From positions 186,001 through 250,000 of the forward strand of contig NZ_JAEPRQ010000004.1 in the NCBI RefSeq assembly GCF_016629665.1: a DNA stretch of 64,000 nt, written 5' to 3'. The number at the start of each line of letters is the position of its first letter. The first letter of the stretch is position 1. Made by a program: the position numbers and the translations under genes. The notes under the pieces are model-generated. The model worked only from the letters and a program-made list of their open reading frames with translations, was not told where the DNA came from and did no database searches. This stretch comes from Paracoccus caeni. GTDB taxonomy: Bacteria > Pseudomonadota > Alphaproteobacteria > Rhodobacterales > Rhodobacteraceae. Positions 44,947-54,111 of this stretch are shown here, piece after piece.

Positions 44947-46050
44947 ATGTATGTGCCAGCCTTGGGTCAGCCTCTCTTCCGGTTCCTGAACGCCGCCCTG
45001 ATCGCTGTTCCCCTTCTTGGCGCGGCGGTATCGGCGCAACCGGTGCTGTTACCCGCGCTGTCAGACCATTCCTCGGGCGAGTTGACCATCTATTCCTCGC
45101 TGGACAATGATCTGGCCTTGCCGATGCTGAAGGCGTTCCAATCGGCCCACCCCGACATCACCATCCATTACGAAGAACTGCTGACCAGCGCCCTTTATGA
45201 CCGCGTCGTCCACGAAACCGATGCGGGCGGGCCGACGGCGGATTTCGTGTTTTCCTCGGCGATGGATTTGCAGGTCAAGCTGGCCAATGACGGCTATGCG
45301 ATGCCGGTGATTACACCCGACACGCCGGACTGGCCGGATTGGGCGAATTGGCGCGACACGGCCTATGCGCTGACCTTCGAGCCTGCCGTCTTCGCCTATA
45401 ACAAGCAAAGTTTCGCAGACACGACACCGCCCGAAACCCGGTTGGATCTGATGGAATGGATCGAAAGCGATCCTGATCTGGTCCATGGCCGGATCGGGAC
45501 CTACGATATTACCCGGTCGGGCGTCGGCTATCTTTTCATGGCCCGCGATCAGGAATTGTATCAGGGCATCTGGGATGTCGTGGCGGCGATGGGCCGGGCC
45601 GATTTGCGCCAATATCCCACCTCTCGCGAATTGCTGGAGCGGATCACCGACGGGCGGCTGAGCTTTGGCTATAACCTTCTGGGTTCCTATGCGACCGATT
45701 GGGCGCGGCAATATCCCGATCAGGTGGGGGTGATCCTGCCGCGCGACTTTACCGTGGTGATCTCGCGGGTCGCGCTGGTGCCCGCATCGGCAGGATCACC
45801 GGAAAACGGCGCTGCATTTCTGGCCTATATGATGTCGGAAGAGGGGCAGCTTCTGTTGTCGCAAACCCTTCGGCTGTCGGCGGTCAGCCTTGAGGTCGCG
45901 GGCCAGACCACGCCTGCGGGCAGCTTGCAGGATCTGTCGGGGCTTCGGCTGAAACCGCTGCCGGTCAGTCCGGGGCTGTTGGCCTATCTGGATCAGGCCA
46001 CCCGCGCCCGCCTGCTGGAACGGTGGGACCGCGCCATCGCGGGCAGATAG
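44947..46050 (+). CDS. Orphan Fbp/PgtC-type substrate-binding protein next to TctDE
   Basis: A 367-residue periplasmic protein of the iron(III)/phosphoglycerate-binding type (SBP family 1). The signal segment ends near 'AAVSAQP' (about residue 32), followed by 'GELTIYSSLDNDLALPML', 'TADFVFSSAMDLQVKL' and 'GRIGTYDITRSGVGYL'. No ABC permease or ATPase is near it. It lies 58 bases from the divergent response-regulator gene and 190 bases before tctC, so it may serve as a ligand-sensing accessory for TctE, like PgtC for PgtB. The sensing role is inference. Confidence 0.8.
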   Translation: MYVPALGQPLFRFLNAALIAVPLLGAAVSAQPVLLPALSDHSSGELTIYSSLDNDLALPMLKAFQSAHPDITIHYEELLTSALYDRVVHETDAGGPTADFVFSSAMDLQVKLANDGYAMPVITPDTPDWPDWANWRDTAYALTFEPAVFAYNKQSFADTTPPETRLDLMEWIESDPDLVHGRIGTYDITRSGVGYLFMARDQELYQGIWDVVAAMGRADLRQYPTSRELLERITDGRLSFGYNLLGSYATDWARQYPDQVGVILPRDFTVVISRVALVPASAGSPENGAAFLAYMMSEEGQLLLSQTLRLSAVSLEVAGQTTPAGSLQDLSGLRLKPLPVSPGLLAYLDQATRARLLERWDRAIAGR

Positions 46051-46240
46051 TCAGCGGCAGGCAAAAACCTTTCCCCGCGTCAGCTTCATGACAGGTTTCT
46101 ATGCAGAATCGCGACCAAGACGGGGATGAACCCGTCCGGGAGGTCGCCATGCGCTTTGGGAGAGGCGCTGGCCCATGCATGAAAAACCAAAGGTTCCCGG
46201 TCGGTGCGACGCATCGGGCCGGACCACGCGGAGGAATACC

Positions 46241-47182
46241 ATGAAGTCACTCGTTCTCGCCACCTTGCTTGCAGGCGCGGTCGCGCTGCCCGCTTTGGCC
46301 GATTACACCATCATCGCCCCGGCCAATCCCGGCGGCGGTTGGGACCAGACCGCACGGACGATGCAGACCGTGATGCAGGAAGAGGGTATCTCGCCCCGAA
46401 CGCAGGTCCAGAACGTGCCCGGCGCCGGCGGCACCATCGGTCTGGCGCAATTCGCCAGCCAGAACAGCGGCAATGGCGAGGCGCTGATCGTCGGCGGCTA
46501 TGTGATGGTCGGCGCGATCCTGACCAACAACTCGCCCGTCTCGTTGCAGGACGTGACGCCCATCGCCCGGCTGACCGGCGAATACGAGGCCATCGTGGTT
46601 CCCGCCGCCTCGCCGATTCAGGACATGCAGGGTCTGGTCGATGCCATGCGCGCCGATCCCGGTGCGGTAAGCTGGGCGGGCGGCTCGGCGGGCGGTGCCG
46701 ACCATATCGCCGTCGGCCTGATCGCGCAGGAAGCGGGCGTTGACCCGACCAAGATCAACTACATCGCCTATTCCGGCGGTGGCGAGGCGCTGGCGGCACT
46801 TCTGGGCAATCAGGTGACCGCAGGCATGTCCTCGCTGGGCGAGATGGAGGCCCAGATCGAGGCCGGGACGCTGCGTCTGCTGGCCGTCTCATCGCCGGAA
46901 CGGATCGAGGGCGTCGATGCACCGACCCTGATCGAGACCGGGCTGGATGTCGAATTGCAAAACTGGCGGATGGTCGCGGCACCTCCGGGCCTTTCCGACG
47001 AACAGCGCGCCAAGATCGATGCAGATATCGAAAAGATGGTGAAATCGGACGCATGGCAACAGCAACTGGCCGACAAGGGCTGGGCCGATACCTATCTGGC
47101 CGGTGAAGAATTCGACGCGCAACTGGCCGCAGACATCGCCTCGACCGAGGAAATCCTGCGTCAGATCGGTCTGGTCAAATGA
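46241..47182 (+). CDS. tctC: Tripartite tricarboxylate transporter binding protein TctC
   Basis: A 313-residue TctC (Bug) family binding protein. The signal peptide ends at 'ALPALA' (residue 20). Features are '[18 protein letters not shown]' and '[16 protein letters not shown]' near residues 24-70, which line the carboxylate site. GGAGGAA precedes the ATG. It is first in tctCBA and overlaps tctB by four bases. Confidence 0.94.
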   Translation: MKSLVLATLLAGAVALPALADYTIIAPANPGGGWDQTARTMQTVMQEEGISPRTQVQNVPGAGGTIGLAQFASQNSGNGEALIVGGYVMVGAILTNNSPVSLQDVTPIARLTGEYEAIVVPAASPIQDMQGLVDAMRADPGAVSWAGGSAGGADHIAVGLIAQEAGVDPTKINYIAYSGGGEALAALLGNQVTAGMSSLGEMEAQIEAGTLRLLAVSSPERIEGVDAPTLIETGLDVELQNWRMVAAPPGLSDEQRAKIDADIEKMVKSDAWQQQLADKGWADTYLAGEEFDAQLAADIASTEEILRQIGLVK

Positions 47183-47673
47183 CCGCCCGCACCGAAACCA
47201 GCAAGCGCCGCCCGAATGTGGCGGCGCTTGTGATCGCCGCCTTTCTGGTCGTGATTGCGGTGGTGATGCTGTTCGACGCAGCCCGCCTTGCCGATATGGG
47301 AGGTTATTCCGGCGTCGGTCCCGCCAGCTTTCCCGGCGTGGTGGCCTTTGCCCTGATCGGGCTTGCCGCGTGGACGGTCTATGATGGCATCTTCGGCGAC
47401 TTTCCCGCCCCCGAGCCGCAAAGGGTGGCGCCGGTCGTCTGGATCATCATCGGGCTGATGCTGCAATTGCTGCTGCTGAACGTCGCCGGTTTTTCGATCG
47501 CGACCGGGTTGATGTTTGCCTGCGCGGCCCGCGCCTTCGGCAAACGCAATCTGGCCCTGTCGATCCCAATCGGGATCGCGCTTTCCTTCGCGGTATGGGC
47601 CGTGTTCAGCCAAATCCTGATGCTGAACCTGCCGACCGGACCGCTTGAGCATCTTTTCGTCGCGGGGAGATAA
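47179..47673 (+). CDS. tctB: Tripartite tricarboxylate transporter small membrane subunit TctB
   Basis: A 164-residue protein with four hydrophobic helices (about residues 14-32, 44-62, 78-115 and 125-150), as in TctB. Its ATG overlaps tctC and the tctA gene follows after three bases. It completes the TTT transporter. Confidence 0.9.
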   Translation: MTARTETSKRRPNVAALVIAAFLVVIAVVMLFDAARLADMGGYSGVGPASFPGVVAFALIGLAAWTVYDGIFGDFPAPEPQRVAPVVWIIIGLMLQLLLLNVAGFSIATGLMFACAARAFGKRNLALSIPIGIALSFAVWAVFSQILMLNLPTGPLEHLFVAGR

Positions 47674-47676
47674 CCA

Positions 47677-49194
47677 ATGGATGCGTTCTATTTCCTGATG
47701 GACGGGCTGGCGACCGCCGCCCAGCCGATGTTGCTGGTCTATGCACTGATCGGCGTGACCTTGGGCACCGCCGTCGGCGTATTGCCCGGCATCGGCCCTG
47801 CCCTGACCGTGGCGCTGCTGCTGCCGGTCACCTATCGGCTGGACCCGACCGGCTCGCTCATCATGTTCGCGGGGATCTATTACGGCGGCATGTATGGCGG
47901 CTCGACCACCTCGATCCTGCTGAATACGCCGGGCGAAAGCGCCTCGATCATCACAGCGCTGGAAGGCAACAAGATGGCCCGCAAGGGTCGCGGCGGCCCG
48001 GCGCTTGCCACAGCGGCCATCGGTTCCTTCGTCGCCGGTCTGATCGCCACGCTGGCACTGGCCTTTCTGGCGCCGTGGATCGTCAAGGTCGCGCTGATCT
48101 TCGGCCCGCGCGAATATTTCGCGCTGATGGTTTTGGCCTTCGTGACTGTCTCGGCAGCCTTCGGCGATTCGACCTTGCGCGGGCTGGTATCGCTGTTTCT
48201 TGGTCTGGCGCTGGCCTGTATCGGCATCGACCAGCTTAGCGGTCAGGCGCGGCTGTCCTTTGGCGTGCCCGAAATGCTGGACGGGATCGAGGTGACCACG
48301 CTTGCAGTCGCAATGTTCGCCATTGGCGAGGCGATGGCCGTCGCCGGTCGTGTCGGGACCGAGGATGACAGCGTGATCGCGGTCAAAGGCTCGGTCTGGA
48401 TGAGCCGCGAGGACTGGAAGCGGTCGTGGAAACCGTGGCTTCGCGGCACCGCGACAGGCTTCCCGATTGGCGCGATGCCCGCAGGCGGGGCCGAGATCGG
48501 CACCTTCCTCAGCTACGCGACCGAGAAGAAGCTGACCAAGCACCCCGAAGAGTTCGGTCATGGTGCCATCGAAGGCGTCGCCGGACCCGAAGCGGCCAAC
48601 AACGCTTCGGCGGCAGGGACGCTGGTGCCGCTGCTGACGCTGGGCCTGCCGACAACGGCGACGGCGGCGATCATGCTGGCCGGGTTCCAGCAATTCGGCC
48701 TGCAACCGGGACCGCTGCTTTTTGCCACCAATCCCACGCTGGTCTGGGGCCTGATCGCCTCGCTTCTGATCGCCAATGCGATGCTGCTGGTGCTGAACCT
48801 GCCGCTGATCGGGTTGTGGGTGAAGCTGCTGACGATCCCGAAGCCGTGGCTTTATGCGGGGATCCTGCTCTTCGCGACATTGGGCACGATCGGGGCCAAC
48901 CCTTCCAGTGTCGAGTTGGGGATGCTGCTGGCCTTCGGGGTGCTTGGCTATGTCATGCGGCTTTACGGCTATCCGATCGCGCCGATTGTCATTGGCCTGA
49001 TCCTTGGCCCGATGGCCGAACAGCAACTGCGCCGCGCCTTGTCGATCAGTCAGGGTGACTGGACCACGCTGATTCAATCCCCCGTCGCCGCCGGGCTTCT
49101 TGCGGTGGCCGCACTGGCCCTGATCATCCCGATGATCCTGCGCGCGCGCGGCAAAGGCGCAGTCCTGTCGCAAATGGCGGCTGACGAAGATTAA
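47677..49194 (+). CDS. tctA: Tripartite tricarboxylate transporter large permease TctA
   Basis: A 505-residue permease with about 11-12 helices. Characteristic segments are '[20 protein letters not shown]' near residue 30, '[21 protein letters not shown]' in part near 68, and '[23 protein letters not shown]' in part near 305. This is the usual full TctA length. A strong terminator follows directly. Confidence 0.95.
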   Translation: MDAFYFLMDGLATAAQPMLLVYALIGVTLGTAVGVLPGIGPALTVALLLPVTYRLDPTGSLIMFAGIYYGGMYGGSTTSILLNTPGESASIITALEGNKMARKGRGGPALATAAIGSFVAGLIATLALAFLAPWIVKVALIFGPREYFALMVLAFVTVSAAFGDSTLRGLVSLFLGLALACIGIDQLSGQARLSFGVPEMLDGIEVTTLAVAMFAIGEAMAVAGRVGTEDDSVIAVKGSVWMSREDWKRSWKPWLRGTATGFPIGAMPAGGAEIGTFLSYATEKKLTKHPEEFGHGAIEGVAGPEAANNASAAGTLVPLLTLGLPTTATAAIMLAGFQQFGLQPGPLLFATNPTLVWGLIASLLIANAMLLVLNLPLIGLWVKLLTIPKPWLYAGILLFATLGTIGANPSSVELGMLLAFGVLGYVMRLYGYPIAPIVIGLILGPMAEQQLRRALSISQGDWTTLIQSPVAAGLLAVAALALIIPMILRARGKGAVLSQMAADED

Positions 49195-49198
49195 CCCT

Positions 49199-49233
49199 TA
49201 TGCCTGCGCTTCGGCCATCGAAGCGCAGGCATA
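49199..49233 (+). terminator. Strong terminator hairpin after tctA
   Basis: TATGCCTGCGCTTCG and CGAAGCGCAGGCATA form a perfect 15-base stem around a 5-base loop, five bases after the tctA stop. It can act in both directions. The 140 bases after it up to the MocR gene show nothing I recognise. Confidence 0.8.
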
Positions 49234-49377
49234 TAGACCCGCGCCGGTATCGGCGGCGGCTTACCAAGCCGCAGGTCAGGGTGATGCGAACTGCACCCCT
49301 TAGGATTCCTCGCTGTGTGTCGCAGCAATATCCTGTCTCCTTCGAAGATAGAATCGCCCTCAGAAGACCGGGACAGG

Positions 49378-50736
49378 TCATCCTCTTAGCAGCGCGATCA
49401 ATTTCTCCTCTGCACCATAGGCCACATTTACCCGCATTGCTGGCGGGCGGATGACTGCGCGTTCCGGGTAAAAAACACTCGAAGGCGCAAGGAAAATGCC
49501 CTTACGAAAGGCCGCCGCGGTCAGCGCTTCTTCATCCGTCTCAATCGGCAGTGGCAGCCAGATGTAGAATCCAAGACTTCCCGGCACGATTGGTGCGAAG
49601 CCCGCCTCGGTCAGCGCCCGCAGCGAAGCTGTTTGACTGGCTTTTACACGTGCGACAAGTTTGCGCAGGTGTCGGGCATATTGGCCGCGTGAAACGCAGT
49701 CCAGAACCATCTGCTCGACCTGCCCCGAGGATGAGACCATCGTAATCATCTTCAGGTTTACGAAGTCAGCAATCTGGCCGGGGGCGCCACAGATATAACC
49801 GCAGCGCAGACTGGCCGACAGCGTTTTTGAGAACGACCCCAGATACAGCACCCTGTCGCGCAGACCAAAAGCTGCCAGACGTGGCAGGTTGGCGGGCAGC
49901 ATGTCGGCGAAAACATCATCTTCGACCAACAGAAAATCATGCGCCTCGGCGAGACGCATCAGCCGAAATGCGTGCGAGGCGCTGAGCGAGGTTCCCGTTG
50001 GATTATGCGCCTGTGACTGAATGAAGAACATGCGCGGTTTGATCCGCGTCAATGCCGCCTCCATCTCATCCAGATCAGGGCCGTCCTGACCTCGGGTAAT
50101 GGCCACCACCTGCACCTGCGCCAAAGCCAGCTTGGCGAAAAGTGGATAATAGCCAGGACTTTCCACGAAGACCGTGTCACCCGGTTTAAGATGATGCCGG
50201 ATGATCAGATCCAGCCCGTGATTGACGCCGTGGGTCAGCATCACTCCGTCCACCCCGGTCTGAATTCCCCGTTCCGCCAGACTACGGACCAGCCATTCTC
50301 GCAGCGGCCGCAATCCCCAGGGCGAGCCGTAGCCATGCGCGTCAACTGCGCGACTGGCCGAGGCGCGGCTGCTGATCCGGCGCAACTCTACCCCTTCCAT
50401 CCAGTCGGGCGGCGGCCGCCCATCGCCGGGCCGCAGCACGTAGTTCTGATCCAGTTGTGCGCGTAGCAGCGAAACGATGCTGATCGCTTCCTCGATATGC
50501 GGAGCCTCGACCGGCTCAGGCGGTGGGCGGCTGCCGGTGACATACATGCCCGACCCGGCGCGCGGCTCGATCAACCCGCGCGCCGCAAGCCGTTCATAAA
50601 CCTCGGCCATGGTATTTTTTGACACGCCGTGCAATCGCGCAGCTTCGCGGATCGATGGCAGTCGCGCGCCGGGATGAAACCGCCCGGCAAGGATCTGCGC
50701 CTTCAGTTCATCGGTAATGACGCTGGCCTTGCTCAT
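49378..50736 (-). CDS. MocR-type regulator (GntR helix-turn-helix fused to aminotransferase domain)
   Basis: A 452-residue PLP-binding regulator. An N-terminal GntR winged helix (residues 1-70: 'GARLPSIREAARLHGVSKNT' and 'LIEPRAGSGMYV') is joined to a class I aminotransferase-like domain whose PLP lysine is Lys304 in 'YLGSFSKTLSAS', with 'NPTGTS' and 'EDDVFADM' before it. I take the ATG before SKASVIT as start; the region upstream carries the operator repeats. It is divergent from the HMG-CoA reductase operon and probably controls it. An amine effector is expected for MocR proteins, which makes its pairing with mevalonate genes odd. Confidence 0.9.
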   Translation of the reverse strand: MSKASVITDELKAQILAGRFHPGARLPSIREAARLHGVSKNTMAEVYERLAARGLIEPRAGSGMYVTGSRPPPEPVEAPHIEEAISIVSLLRAQLDQNYVLRPGDGRPPPDWMEGVELRRISSRASASRAVDAHGYGSPWGLRPLREWLVRSLAERGIQTGVDGVMLTHGVNHGLDLIIRHHLKPGDTVFVESPGYYPLFAKLALAQVQVVAITRGQDGPDLDEMEAALTRIKPRMFFIQSQAHNPTGTSLSASHAFRLMRLAEAHDFLLVEDDVFADMLPANLPRLAAFGLRDRVLYLGSFSKTLSASLRCGYICGAPGQIADFVNLKMITMVSSSGQVEQMVLDCVSRGQYARHLRKLVARVKASQTASLRALTEAGFAPIVPGSLGFYIWLPLPIETDEEALTAAAFRKGIFLAPSSVFYPERAVIRPPAMRVNVAYGAEEKLIALLRG

Positions 50737-50755
50737 CGCGAGCCCCCGAAAATCT

Positions 50756-50824
50756 GGGACAGTTTGCCAATAAAATAGCGTCGAACTGTCCCTTGTTTGT
50801 TTGCCTATTTTTGGGACAGTTTGC
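50756..50824. promoter_or_regulatory. MocR operator repeats between regulator and HMG-CoA reductase gene
   Basis: GGGACAGTTTGC occurs twice as exact direct copies (50756-50767 and 50813-50824), 57 bases apart. An inverted AACTGTCCC lies between them (50784-50792). Two direct and one inverted copy in a 118-base divergent gap match MocR/GntR operator architecture. Confidence 0.7.
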
Positions 50825-50854
50825 GCCAATTGCAAGCGACTTCGGGAGTGAGAG

Positions 50855-52156
50855 ATGGAGAGTTTGGCGCAAGGTGTGAATTCACGGCTTGAAAACATGC
50901 GCAACCTGTCGCCGGCTGAGCGGCTCGAAAAGGTGGCAGAGGCCGTGGGCATCGATGTCGCGACCAGCTCGAAACTGGCCGGGGACGCTCTGCCCGTCGA
51001 TCTGGCGAATGGCATGATCGAGAACGTCGTGGGCACGTTCGAATTGCCGTTGGGCGTCGCCACCAACTTTCAGATAAACGGCAAGGACTATCTGGTCCCG
51101 ATGGCCGTGGAAGAGCCTTCGGTCGTCGCGGCTGCATCCTTTATGGCCAAGCTGGTGCGCGATTGCGGCGGGTTTCAGACCTCATCGACAGCGCCGATCA
51201 TGCGGGCGCAGATCCAGATCCTTGGACTGCAAGATCCCTATGGTGCGCGCCTGCAAATCCTGTCCCGCAAGGCAGAGCTGATCGAGGCCGCGAATGCCAA
51301 GGACCCGGTGCTGGTCGGCTTCGGCGGCGGCTGCAAGGATGTCGAGGTGCATGTCTTCCCGTCGTCGCGTCGGGGACCGATGGTTGTGGTACATCTGCTG
51401 GTCGATGTGCGTGATGCGATGGGCGCCAACACCGTCAATACGATGGCCGAAACGGTCGCGCCGCTGATCGAAGAATTGACCGGCGGCACCGTCCGTTTGC
51501 GCATTCTGTCGAACCTCGCAGATCTGCGGCTGGCCCGCGCCCGCGTCGAACTGACCGAGGCAGCGCTGACGACCAAGGCTTATGATGGCCGTCGCGTCAT
51601 CGAAGGTATCGTCGATGCCTATGAATTCGCGGCCATCGACCCCTATCGCGCCGCAACCCATAACAAGGGCATCATGAACGGCATCGACCCTGTCGTCGTC
51701 GCCACGGGCAACGATTGGCGCGCAATCGAGGCGGGAGCCCATGCCTACGCCGCCCGAAGCGGCCATTACACCAGCCTGACAACGTGGGAAATCGCGGCAA
51801 ACGGCAATCTTGTCGGCACGATTGAAATGCCGATGGCGCTTGGCCTTGTTGGCGGCGCGACCAAAACCCACCCGGCGGCACAGGCGGCGTTGAAGGTTCT
51901 GGGCGTCACCTCTGCGACCGAACTGGCCGAGGTCACGGTTTCTGTCGGTCTGGCGCAGAACATGGCCGCCTTGCGCGCATTGGCGACCGAGGGGATTCAG
52001 CGCGGCCACATGGCGCTGCATGCCAGGAATATCGCCATCGGCGCAGGCGCATCGGGCGCCGAAATCGATGCCGTCGCCCGCGAGCTGGCCGCCAATCACG
52101 ATGTCCGCTCGGCGCGGGCACAAGAAATCCTGAACCGCCTGCGCGGCGAAGGTTGA
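50855..52156 (+). CDS. mvaA: Class II (degradative) HMG-CoA reductase
   Basis: A 433-residue HMG-CoA reductase of class II. Catalytic Glu87 ('[10 protein letters not shown]'), Lys271 ('THNKGIMNG'), Asp287 ('ATGNDWRA') and His385 ('[10 protein letters not shown]') are all in place with the spacing of the Pseudomonas mevalonii enzyme, four residues shifted. The NAD-loop '[13 protein letters not shown]' near residue 187 is kept. In mevalonate catabolism it oxidises mevalonate to HMG-CoA. No other mevalonate-biosynthesis gene and no HMG-CoA lyase is visible in the window. It heads an operon with a transporter, which favours catabolism of external mevalonate. Confidence 0.92.
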   Translation: MESLAQGVNSRLENMRNLSPAERLEKVAEAVGIDVATSSKLAGDALPVDLANGMIENVVGTFELPLGVATNFQINGKDYLVPMAVEEPSVVAAASFMAKLVRDCGGFQTSSTAPIMRAQIQILGLQDPYGARLQILSRKAELIEAANAKDPVLVGFGGGCKDVEVHVFPSSRRGPMVVVHLLVDVRDAMGANTVNTMAETVAPLIEELTGGTVRLRILSNLADLRLARARVELTEAALTTKAYDGRRVIEGIVDAYEFAAIDPYRAATHNKGIMNGIDPVVVATGNDWRAIEAGAHAYAARSGHYTSLTTWEIAANGNLVGTIEMPMALGLVGGATKTHPAAQAALKVLGVTSATELAEVTVSVGLAQNMAALRALATEGIQRGHMALHARNIAIGAGASGAEIDAVARELAANHDVRSARAQEILNRLRGEG

Positions 52157-52162
52157 GGAAGA

Positions 52163-52191
52163 ACCCGCCGGGGACTGCGTTTCCGGCGGGT
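52163..52191 (+). terminator. Hairpin between HMG-CoA reductase and transporter genes
   Basis: ACCCGCCGG and CCGGCGGGT form a perfect 9-base stem with an 11-base loop, between mvaA and the small membrane-protein gene. It is followed by ATCATTTGG rather than a long T run, so it probably attenuates or stabilises rather than fully stops transcription. Confidence 0.5.
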
Positions 52192-52210
52192 ATCATTTGG
52201 GGAGGAAGTC

Positions 52211-52657
52211 ATGTCTATATCTAAGCAGCCATCGGCTGCGGAAACCGATTTGGCCGAAATCTGGGGCGATATCGTTTCGCGACGCCAGCTTGCCATCTCT
52301 CTGATCATCGGTGCCGTAGTCAGCCTTCTATTCTATGCGGTCGCCTTGCGGCTATTTCAGGGCATCGGATCATCACCCGCCATCGACAAGGCGCTTGCCA
52401 TGCTGATGGGGATCGTCGGCTGTCTGACCGGCGGTCTGATCTGCTCGCGGCTTTTCAAACCCAAGCGGCATCTTAGCGAAGACCCTTCGGGCAGCGACGA
52501 TGCGCGGATCGCTGTCTTGCAGCAGATCGAGAACGAGGAAGGCGAAATCGGCAATGCCCGAGACCTTCCCGAAACCGTGCAGGCCGAGATGAAAGAGGTC
52601 GGGCTCTACGATCTCTTTGACCAATACTATCAGAACCAGAAGACCGGGGACCGCTGA
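52211..52657 (+). CDS. Small membrane protein of the candidate mevalonate transporter
   Basis: A 148-residue protein. Two hydrophobic helices (about residues 28-50 and 61-81) are followed by a charged cytosolic tail ('LQQIENEEGEIGNARDLPETV'). A strong GGGGAGGAAG precedes the ATG. It is shorter than TctB, with only two of four helices, and lies where TctB would be, before a TctA-like gene with one base between. It is likely to be the small subunit of that transporter; I do not recognise its family. Confidence 0.65.
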   Translation: MSISKQPSAAETDLAEIWGDIVSRRQLAISLIIGAVVSLLFYAVALRLFQGIGSSPAIDKALAMLMGIVGCLTGGLICSRLFKPKRHLSEDPSGSDDARIAVLQQIENEEGEIGNARDLPETVQAEMKEVGLYDLFDQYYQNQKTGDR

Positions 52658-52658
52658 G

Positions 52659-54044
52659 ATGGATGGATTGATGTATGAAATCCTGGTCGCGGTCGGGCTG
52701 GGCCTGCTTGGCTCGGTCCTGTTCTCGCTGATCGGGCTGGTGTCGGGCACGGACGAGACGACGACCATCGCACCTATTACCCTGTTGGTGGTCCTGTTGG
52801 GCGCACCGCCCGCCGGGGTATTCACCTTCTGGATGGCGGCCGCGGTGTCCAAGCATATGACCCATGCCGTGCCCACCGCACTTTTAGGCATTCCGGGCGA
52901 CACGCTGGCGGTTCCGCTATTGCAGCAGGCCACAGCGCTCCGCAATCTGGGTGCTCCACATATCGCGCTGCGCAAGATGCTGGCCGGTGCGGTTATTTCG
53001 GCGTTTATCGCCGTGCCGATGGCGGTTCTGTTCGCGGTGATCCTTGCGCCGTTCGGCACTTACATCACCGCCGCTGCACCTTGGATCTTTCTGGTGGCAG
53101 CGCTGTTCATCGCCTATTCTTCGGCCGGGCGTTGGGCTTCGGTCGTGGCTTTGGTGCCGTTCGTCTTCATCATTCTGGCGATGCAGACCTATACCGGCAC
53201 GCATGATGTGAAACTTGCCATCTGCTATTTCCTTGGTATCGCCATCGGTCCGCTGGTCGCCGAACTGATCTCGGCCATGTCGCCGGTCGAGGCGAAACGG
53301 ATGGACCGTGACGCCTATCGCGAAACCACCATTGCGCCGGACGTGAAAAGCTGGGGCGGCTATTTCCCGAATCCGTTCCGCGTGCTGGATCGCAGTCAGA
53401 CGACTCAGGTCGCAGCGGCATCGGCGGTCACCTCGGCAACCTTTGTGTTCTCTCCGGTGGCGATGACGGTGCTGGCGGGCGAGATCGTCGGCGCGCGGGT
53501 CAAGCACGCCTATCATCGGCTGACTTCGGTTCTGTCGGTCAAGAATGGCGTCACGGAATCGACCTATATCGCGGAAGCGCTGATTCCGCTGATCGCCTTC
53601 GGCCTGCCGCTCAGCCCCGTTGCTGCAGGGCCAGCGGCCCCGCTGTTCAACGCGCCGCCGCGCTTCACCGTCGATGCTGAAACCGGAGTGGTGAACAACC
53701 TGCACAATATGATGTCGGTGACAGAGTTTCTGTTCTACGGCCTTGCGGCAGTCGCCATCGCGGCATTGGTGGCCTATCCCTTCGCGATGAACTACGCCCG
53801 CAGCGCAGCAGCGTTCGTCGCCCGCAAGATCAGCCACGAAGCGATCATCGGCACGTTCTTCGGATTGGTTCTGGTCATCGGCCTTTGGGAGGGTGGGCTT
53901 CTGGGCCTTGCCGTCATCATGACCATCGGCCTTGTCGGTGGCCTGCTCTATCGCATTATCGGCTTCAATACCGGCGTCCAGTTCATGGGTTACTACGCCG
54001 CGATTTTGTCGATGCCTGCGATCTTGAAGCTGCTGGGCGCGTAA
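52659..54044 (+). CDS. TctA-family permease, candidate mevalonate transporter
   Basis: A 461-residue integral membrane protein with about 11 helices. It resembles TctA in layout ('SGTDETTTIAPITLLVVLLGAPPAGV' in part near residue 30, 'MTHAVPTALLGIPGDTLAVPLLQ' in part near 68, 'IPLIAFGLPLSPVAAGPAAPLF' in part near 310). It is shorter and lacks the tctA '[10 protein letters not shown]' segment. No binding-protein gene is nearby. It is in one operon with HMG-CoA reductase, so mevalonate is the likely substrate. That is inference. Confidence 0.75.
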   Translation: MDGLMYEILVAVGLGLLGSVLFSLIGLVSGTDETTTIAPITLLVVLLGAPPAGVFTFWMAAAVSKHMTHAVPTALLGIPGDTLAVPLLQQATALRNLGAPHIALRKMLAGAVISAFIAVPMAVLFAVILAPFGTYITAAAPWIFLVAALFIAYSSAGRWASVVALVPFVFIILAMQTYTGTHDVKLAICYFLGIAIGPLVAELISAMSPVEAKRMDRDAYRETTIAPDVKSWGGYFPNPFRVLDRSQTTQVAAASAVTSATFVFSPVAMTVLAGEIVGARVKHAYHRLTSVLSVKNGVTESTYIAEALIPLIAFGLPLSPVAAGPAAPLFNAPPRFTVDAETGVVNNLHNMMSVTEFLFYGLAAVAIAALVAYPFAMNYARSAAAFVARKISHEAIIGTFFGLVLVIGLWEGGLLGLAVIMTIGLVGGLLYRIIGFNTGVQFMGYYAAILSMPAILKLLGA

Positions 54045-54058
54045 GGCCCCGGCGGAGC

Positions 54059-54094
54059 AATACTGATGCGATTCCTCAGGATCGCATCAGTATT
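54059..54094. terminator. Strong bidirectional terminator between convergent operons
   Basis: AATACTGATGCGAT and ATCGCATCAGTATT form a perfect 14-base stem with an 8-base loop, between the TctA-like gene and convergent phnE2. It can stop transcription from both sides. Confidence 0.8.
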
Positions 54095-54111
54095 CATTGC
54101 CAAGTAGCGCT

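Noticed and set aside
46051..46240. A sigma-54 promoter before tctC
   Set aside because: GG and GC elements at the right spacing are not present; the nearest GG(C)-rich words do not match.
47161..49173. A 670-codon open frame antisense to tctB and tctA
   Set aside because: It lies fully opposite two well-recognised transporter genes, and its translation is a run of Arg, Gln, Asp and His typical of GC-rich antisense frames.
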